This document shows, in pieces, positions 60,706-64,000 of a stretch of DNA of 64,000 bases. The stretch covers positions 1-64,000 of the forward strand of contig NZ_CANKYS010000016.1 of NCBI RefSeq assembly GCF_947488025.1, read 5' to 3'. A program made the position numbers and the translations under genes. Each line of letters opens with the position of its first letter. Position 1 is the stretch's first letter. The DNA comes from an uncultured Nocardioides sp. (GTDB lineage Bacteria; Actinomycetota; Actinomycetes; Propionibacteriales; Nocardioidaceae). The notes under the pieces were generated by a model. That model worked only from the letters and a program-made list of their open reading frames with translations. It was not told the origin of the DNA and did no database searches.

Positions 60706-61212
60706 CTAGGAGGACTCTGCCGCGCTTCGGTCGGTGGTCGCGTTCCTGCCCCGGCTCCGCCCTGCGAAGTTGGGCGTCTGCCGGTGACAGTTGGGACATA
60801 GAAAGCGCAGATTCTCCCGCAGGTTGTTGCGGTAGTTACCGTCGATGTGGTCGACCTCCAGCGTAAGGGCGACGCCTTGCCAGGTTCCGTCACAGCCACA
60901 GATGGCGCATTCGTACGGGACTCCTGACTCCATGAGCCCGCGCGTCAGCATGTGTGGACGCGCACGGCTGGCTCCTTCAGGAAGCAGCACGAGAATCTGA
61001 TCTGGCTCGAGGCGAGCATGGTGGTGCGCCAGGGGGAGCCCTCGTCGGAAGTGCGAGGTGTCGAGACCGAAAGCCTTGACCGTACGGCTCAGGTGCGCAT
61101 GAGTGCCGCCAGCCGGGACCAGCCCGAGCGAGCGCATGACACCCGCCATGGAGGTGGATGTCGCTACGGCCTCTGCCAGCAACTCTCGCGTGTACCTGCG
61201 TCTGGTCCCCAT
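60706..61212 (-). CDS. HNH endonuclease family protein
   Basis: A 168-residue protein with a C-terminal HNH domain (about residues 98-145): YECAICGCDG (CxxC), LEVDHIDGNYRNN (the His-Asn core) and FLCPNCHRQTPNF (second CxxC and last His). The N-terminal part has a small helix-turn-helix-like region (LLAEAVATSTSMAGVMRSLG), found in mobile or phage-derived HNH proteins. It sits between a tRNA gene and bcp, a common landing place for foreign DNA, and its minus-strand sequence is less GC-rich than its neighbours. ATG start. Confidence 0.8.
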   Translation of the reverse strand: MGTRRRYTRELLAEAVATSTSMAGVMRSLGLVPAGGTHAHLSRTVKAFGLDTSHFRRGLPLAHHHARLEPDQILVLLPEGASRARPHMLTRGLMESGVPYECAICGCDGTWQGVALTLEVDHIDGNYRNNLRENLRFLCPNCHRQTPNFAGRSRGRNATTDRSAAESS

Positions 61213-61248
61213 GAAGTCACGCTAGAACTCGGCACCGACATTGTTCTG

Positions 61249-61719
61249 TCAGTCCAACCCGAGGTCGCGCCGCAGCTTGGCGACGTGGCCGGTGGCCTTG
61301 ACGTTGTACTGGGCGAGCTCGACGGCTCCGTCCTCGTCGATCACGAAGGTCGAGCGGATCACGCCCTCGACCTCCTTGCCGTAGAGCTTCTTCGTACCGA
61401 AGGCACCGTAGGCCCGGTGCACGGCCAGGTCCTCGTCGGAGAGCAGCGTGAGGGTGAGCGCGTCGCGCTCGCGGAACTTCGCGAGCTTGGCGGGCTTGTC
61501 CTTGGACACGCCGAGCACCTCGTAGCCCGCGCCGCGCAGCGAGTCGAGGGACTCGGAGAAGTCGCAGGCCTGCTTGGTGCATCCGGGCGTCATGGCTGCG
61601 GGGTAGAAGTAGAGGATCACCTTCTGGCCGCGCAGGTCCGCGAGCGAGACCTGCTCCTCGGTGTCGCTGGTCAGGGTGAAGTCGGGTGCGGTGTCGCCGG
61701 CGGCGAGGCGGTCGGACAT
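61249..61719 (-). CDS. bcp: Thioredoxin-dependent peroxiredoxin (Bcp/PrxQ)
   Basis: A 156-residue peroxidase that reduces hydrogen and organic peroxides using thioredoxin. The peroxidatic Cys is in YPAAMTPGCTKQACDFSESL (about residue 46) with the resolving Cys five residues later, typical of the PrxQ/Bcp type. DFTLTSDTEEQVSLADLRGQ precedes it. GGAGCCCG precedes the ATG at 61719; upstream sequence is not conserved. Confidence 0.93.
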   Translation of the reverse strand: MSDRLAAGDTAPDFTLTSDTEEQVSLADLRGQKVILYFYPAAMTPGCTKQACDFSESLDSLRGAGYEVLGVSKDKPAKLAKFRERDALTLTLLSDEDLAVHRAYGAFGTKKLYGKEVEGVIRSTFVIDEDGAVELAQYNVKATGHVAKLRRDLGLD

Positions 61720-61766
61720 GCGGGCTCCTGTGCGCGGTCGGTCCGGACGAGGCGTCCGGTTGGTTG

Positions 61767-61783
61767 TTGCAAGGGGTTTGCAA
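61767..61783 (+). promoter_or_regulatory. Nur-box-like operator upstream of cbiMNQO
   Basis: The sequence TTGCAAGGGGTTTGCAA is a repeat of TTGCAA with a 5-base spacer and fits the recalled Streptomyces Nur consensus tTGCaa-N5-ttGCAA. A possible -10 TAAGGT follows directly (61784-61789). It lies 113 bases before the cbiM start. Binding of nickel-loaded Nur would shut the importer off. Confidence 0.6.
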
Positions 61784-61895
61784 TAAGGTCGAGGTGTGCC
61801 GGCCCGGCATCGGGGGATCCGTGCCGGCCACCAGACATCCAACCAGCCACATCCACGGCTCATCCAGGCCACATCCCAGGAGCAGGAGCGACCAG

Positions 61896-62585
61896 GTGCA
61901 CGTGCCCGACGGCTTCCTCGACGCCCCCACGTCGGCGGCGACCGGCGTGGTGGCGGTGGCGGCGGTGGCCCTGTCGCTGCGGGGCGCGCGACGCGAGCTC
62001 GACGACCGTACGGCGCCCCGGGCCGGGCTGGTCGCGACCTTCGTGTTCGCTGCCCAGATGATCAACTTCCCCGTGGGGGCCGGCACCAGCGGCCACCTGA
62101 TGGGCGGCGCGCTCGCCGCGGTCCTCGTGGGGCCGTGGACGGCCGTGCTGTGCCTGTCGGTGGTGCTCGTGGTGCAGGCCCTGCTGATGGCGGACGGGGG
62201 CATCACGGCCCTCGGCACCAACATCACCCTCATCGGCATCGTGACGGTCGCCGTGGGCTGGGCGGTCTTCGTGCTCCTGCGCCGGGTGCTGCCCAAGCGG
62301 GTCAGCATGGTGGCCCCGGCCGCCGCGGTCGGCGCGCTGGTCAGCGTCCCGGCGGCGGCCCTGGTCTTCACCCTGCTCTTCTCCGTCGGCGGCAACGTCT
62401 CGGTCGACCTCGGCGCCGTCATGACCGCCATGCTCGGCTGGCACACGGCGATTGGCATCGGCGAGGCGCTCATCACGGGTCTGGTCGTCGGGAGCGTCGT
62501 CGCCACACGTCCCGACCTCGTCCACGGCGCCCGCCCGCTCCTCGAGGAGCGCGAGCTCGAGCTCCGCACGGGAGTCGGCCCGTGA
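61896..62585 (+). CDS. cbiM: Energy-coupling-factor cobalt/nickel importer subunit CbiM/NikM
   Basis: A 229-residue membrane protein that is the metal-binding S component of an ECF transporter. The mature N-terminus is Met-His-Val-Pro-Asp-Gly-Phe, with His2 known to hold the metal; the third ligand is the His in NFPVGAGTSGHLMGG (about residue 67). Six to seven transmembrane segments. The start is a GTG (61896) chosen because translation must begin directly ahead of His for metal binding. The next genes are co-transcribed. Confidence 0.9.
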   Translation: MHVPDGFLDAPTSAATGVVAVAAVALSLRGARRELDDRTAPRAGLVATFVFAAQMINFPVGAGTSGHLMGGALAAVLVGPWTAVLCLSVVLVVQALLMADGGITALGTNITLIGIVTVAVGWAVFVLLRRVLPKRVSMVAPAAAVGALVSVPAAALVFTLLFSVGGNVSVDLGAVMTAMLGWHTAIGIGEALITGLVVGSVVATRPDLVHGARPLLEERELELRTGVGP

Positions 62586-62914
62586 GCACCCGCCGCCTCT
62601 TCGCCGTCGCCCTCGTCGTCAGCCTGCTCCTCGCCGGTGTCGCGAGCTACTACGCGAGCGCGCACCCCGACGGCCTCGAGTACGTCGCCGAGCAGACCGG
62701 GTTCAGCGACGCCGCCGAGGACTCGGCGACGGCCGACAGCCCGCTCGCCGACTACCAGACCTCCGGCGTCGACGACGCCCGCGTCAGCGGGGGACTCGCC
62801 GGTGTCATCGGCGTCGTCGTGATGCTGGTGCTCAGCACCGGCCTGTTCTGGCTCGTCCGGCGGCGCGAGCCGCGCGACGCCGACGCCGACCAGCGCGCCC
62901 AGTCGGAGGCCTGA
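62582..62914 (+). CDS. cbiN: CbiN/NikN-like PDGLE membrane subunit
   Basis: A 110-residue protein with two transmembrane helices (about residues 7-25 and 76-97) and the PDGLE motif in SAHPDGLEYVAEQTGF between them. Such small proteins are the CbiN/NikN-type accessory subunit required with CbiM. It overlaps cbiM as GTGA and is one base from cbiQ. Confidence 0.85.
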   Translation: MSTRRLFAVALVVSLLLAGVASYYASAHPDGLEYVAEQTGFSDAAEDSATADSPLADYQTSGVDDARVSGGLAGVIGVVVMLVLSTGLFWLVRRREPRDADADQRAQSEA

Positions 62915-62915
62915 C

Positions 62916-63599
62916 ATGGGCGCCGGGCACGGGCACCGGCTGCACTTCCACGGCCACAGCCCGGTGCACCGCGCCCCCGCGCACCTGAAGGTCCTGGCCC
63001 TGCTGGGGTTCATGCTCGTGGTCGTCGCGACCCCCCGCCAGGCGTACGCCCTCTTCGCCGTCGAGGCCGCCGTCCTGCTGGCGGTCATCGCGCTGTCGCG
63101 GGTGCCGCTGCGCTACCTGCTTCCCCGGATGGTCGTGGAGGTGCCGTTCGTCGTCTTCGCGGCGCTGATGCCGTTCATCGCCCACGGGCCGCGGACCGAG
63201 GTGCTGGGCATGACCGTGTCGGAGCCCGGCCTGGTCGCGGGCGTGGCGCTGCTGGTCAAGGGCACCATCGGTGTCCTCGCCTCGCTGACCCTGGCCGCGA
63301 CCACCGAGCCGCAGGACCTCCTCCGCGGGCTCCAGCGGCTGCGGGCGCCCGACCTCGTCGTCCAGATCATGGGCTTCATGATCCGCTACCTCGACGTGGT
63401 CACCGCGGAGCTCGGCCGGATGATGACGGCCCTGCGCTCGCGTGGCTGCGACCCGCGCTCCCCGCGGCACTGGCCGGTGCTCGCCCGCTCGCTCGGCGCC
63501 CTGTTCATCCGGTCCTACGAGCGCGGCGAGCGCGTGCACCTGGCGATGCTGTCGCGAGGGTACGACGGCCGCCTGCCGCAGTCGGGGGAAGCGCGATGA
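62916..63599 (+). CDS. cbiQ: ECF transporter transmembrane subunit CbiQ
   Basis: A 227-residue transmembrane coupling protein (T component). About five hydrophobic segments and the ATPase-contact helices with MMTALRSRGCDPRSPRHWPV and HLAMLSRGYDGRLP, the two Ala/Ser-Arg-Gly signatures of the family. The ATG is one base after the cbiN stop, and its own stop overlaps cbiO. Confidence 0.92.
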   Translation: MGAGHGHRLHFHGHSPVHRAPAHLKVLALLGFMLVVVATPRQAYALFAVEAAVLLAVIALSRVPLRYLLPRMVVEVPFVVFAALMPFIAHGPRTEVLGMTVSEPGLVAGVALLVKGTIGVLASLTLAATTEPQDLLRGLQRLRAPDLVVQIMGFMIRYLDVVTAELGRMMTALRSRGCDPRSPRHWPVLARSLGALFIRSYERGERVHLAMLSRGYDGRLPQSGEAR

Positions 63600-64000
63600 C
63601 CGCCCCGGTGCTCGACGTCCAGGGGCTGGCCTTCGCCTACCCCGACGGCCACCAGGCGCTCTTCGGGGTCGACCTCCACGTCCACCGGGGCGAGCGGGTC
63701 GCGCTGCTCGGCCCCAACGGTGCCGGCAAGACGACCCTCGTGCTCCACCTCAACGGCATCCTCGCCGCGGGGCGGGGATCCGTCACGGTCAGTGGCCTCC
63801 CGGTCTCCAAGGAGCACCTGAAGGAGATCCGCCGTCGCGTCGGGATCGTCTTCCAGGACCCCGACGACCAGCTCTTCCTCGGCACCGTCCGCCAGGACGT
63901 CGCGTTCGGTCCTGCCAACCTCGGCCTCAAGGGCGCGGCCCTCGACCGGCGCGTGATGGACGCGCTCGACCGGGTCGGGATGGCCGACTTCGTCGACCGA
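63596..64000 (+). CDS. cbiO: ECF transporter ATPase CbiO (partial)
   Basis: The first 135 codons of the ATPase subunit; the frame continues past the window edge. Walker [10 protein letters not shown] (about residues 40-48), the Q-loop region VGIVFQDPDDQLFLGTVRQD and VAFGPANLGL are typical of ECF ATPases; the signature and Walker B lie outside. It energises CbiM/N/Q and starts on the cbiQ stop (ATGA). Confidence 0.9.
   Translation, partial: MTAPVLDVQGLAFAYPDGHQALFGVDLHVHRGERVALLGPNGAGKTTLVLHLNGILAAGRGSVTVSGLPVSKEHLKEIRRRVGIVFQDPDDQLFLGTVRQDVAFGPANLGLKGAALDRRVMDALDRVGMADFVDR

Noticed and set aside
61720-61895. Cobalamin riboswitch before cbiM
   Set aside because: No B12-box-like sequence is present in this 176-base leader; the Nur-like box is the only visible signal.

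Overview
The window is high-GC, densely coded and almost gap-free. It looks like the chromosome of a Gram-positive actinobacterium of the Nocardioides/Propionibacteriales kind. The evidence is the very strong GC bias at third codon positions, frequent GTG starts, four-base ATGA/GTGA gene overlaps, many apparently leaderless promoters, a tmRNA tag ending in ALAA, and a gene order (pncB-clpS-DUF2017 ... mec-cysO ... cysM ... murI-MBL-rph-rdgB) that I recall from Mycobacterium tuberculosis. The genus is an inference. There is no rRNA, CRISPR array, intact insertion sequence or prophage.

Layout. 1-7.4 kb: a possible insertion-sequence end, then glgX-treY-treZ (glycogen to trehalose), a perfect terminator and a secreted protein. 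7.5-16.5 kb: prfB, ftsE, ftsX, a LytM/M23 peptidase, smpB, an amidohydrolase, nagA, a CorC-like membrane protein and the tmRNA gene, so tmRNA and its partner SmpB are 4 kb apart. 16.6-26.1 kb: small accessory genes (PfpI-like protein, a nonapeptide-repeat protein with an RDD membrane protein, MerR, TerD, GNAT, a solute-binding-like protein, a secreted nuclease, HIT, PAP2), then a fabG-type reductase and a secreted NlpC/P60 hydrolase behind a c-di-AMP riboswitch. 26.2-34.2 kb: DUF3048 lipoprotein, TetR, YqgE, DUF3039 plus helicase, IclR, Lrp divergent from hppD with a visible operator, two palindromic repeats and a DUF2975/XRE pair. 34.2-44.5 kb: an ASCH-like/HhH protein, argO with its LysR regulator, a lipoprotein, a polar amino-acid ABC transporter, DUF1697, pncA, pncB, clpS, DUF2017 and a Nudix-DUF429 fusion.

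44.5-59.6 kb: an MFS transporter and a mycobacterial-type cysteine route (Mec, CysO, CysM). It is interrupted by an inverted block holding a two-component system and an ABC-2 exporter. cysM is separated from murI by a secreted trio (DUF3152 metalloprotease-like, CotH kinase with Calx-beta, phosphodiesterase). murI, an Rv1339-like metallo-hydrolase, a second two-component system, rph and rdgB follow. 59.6-64 kb: a BASS-type transporter, tRNA-Leu, an HNH protein, a Bcp peroxiredoxin, and a cbiMNQO cobalt/nickel importer preceded by a sequence matching the Nur box; cbiO runs off the end.

No single spectacular new system is evident. The items most worth follow-up are the CysO carrier with two residues beyond its Gly-Gly end next to its JAMM protease, the Nudix-DUF429 fusion, the nonapeptide-repeat/RDD pair, the dispersed palindromic intergenic repeat, the secreted CotH/phosphodiesterase pair, and the c-di-AMP and nickel regulatory sites.
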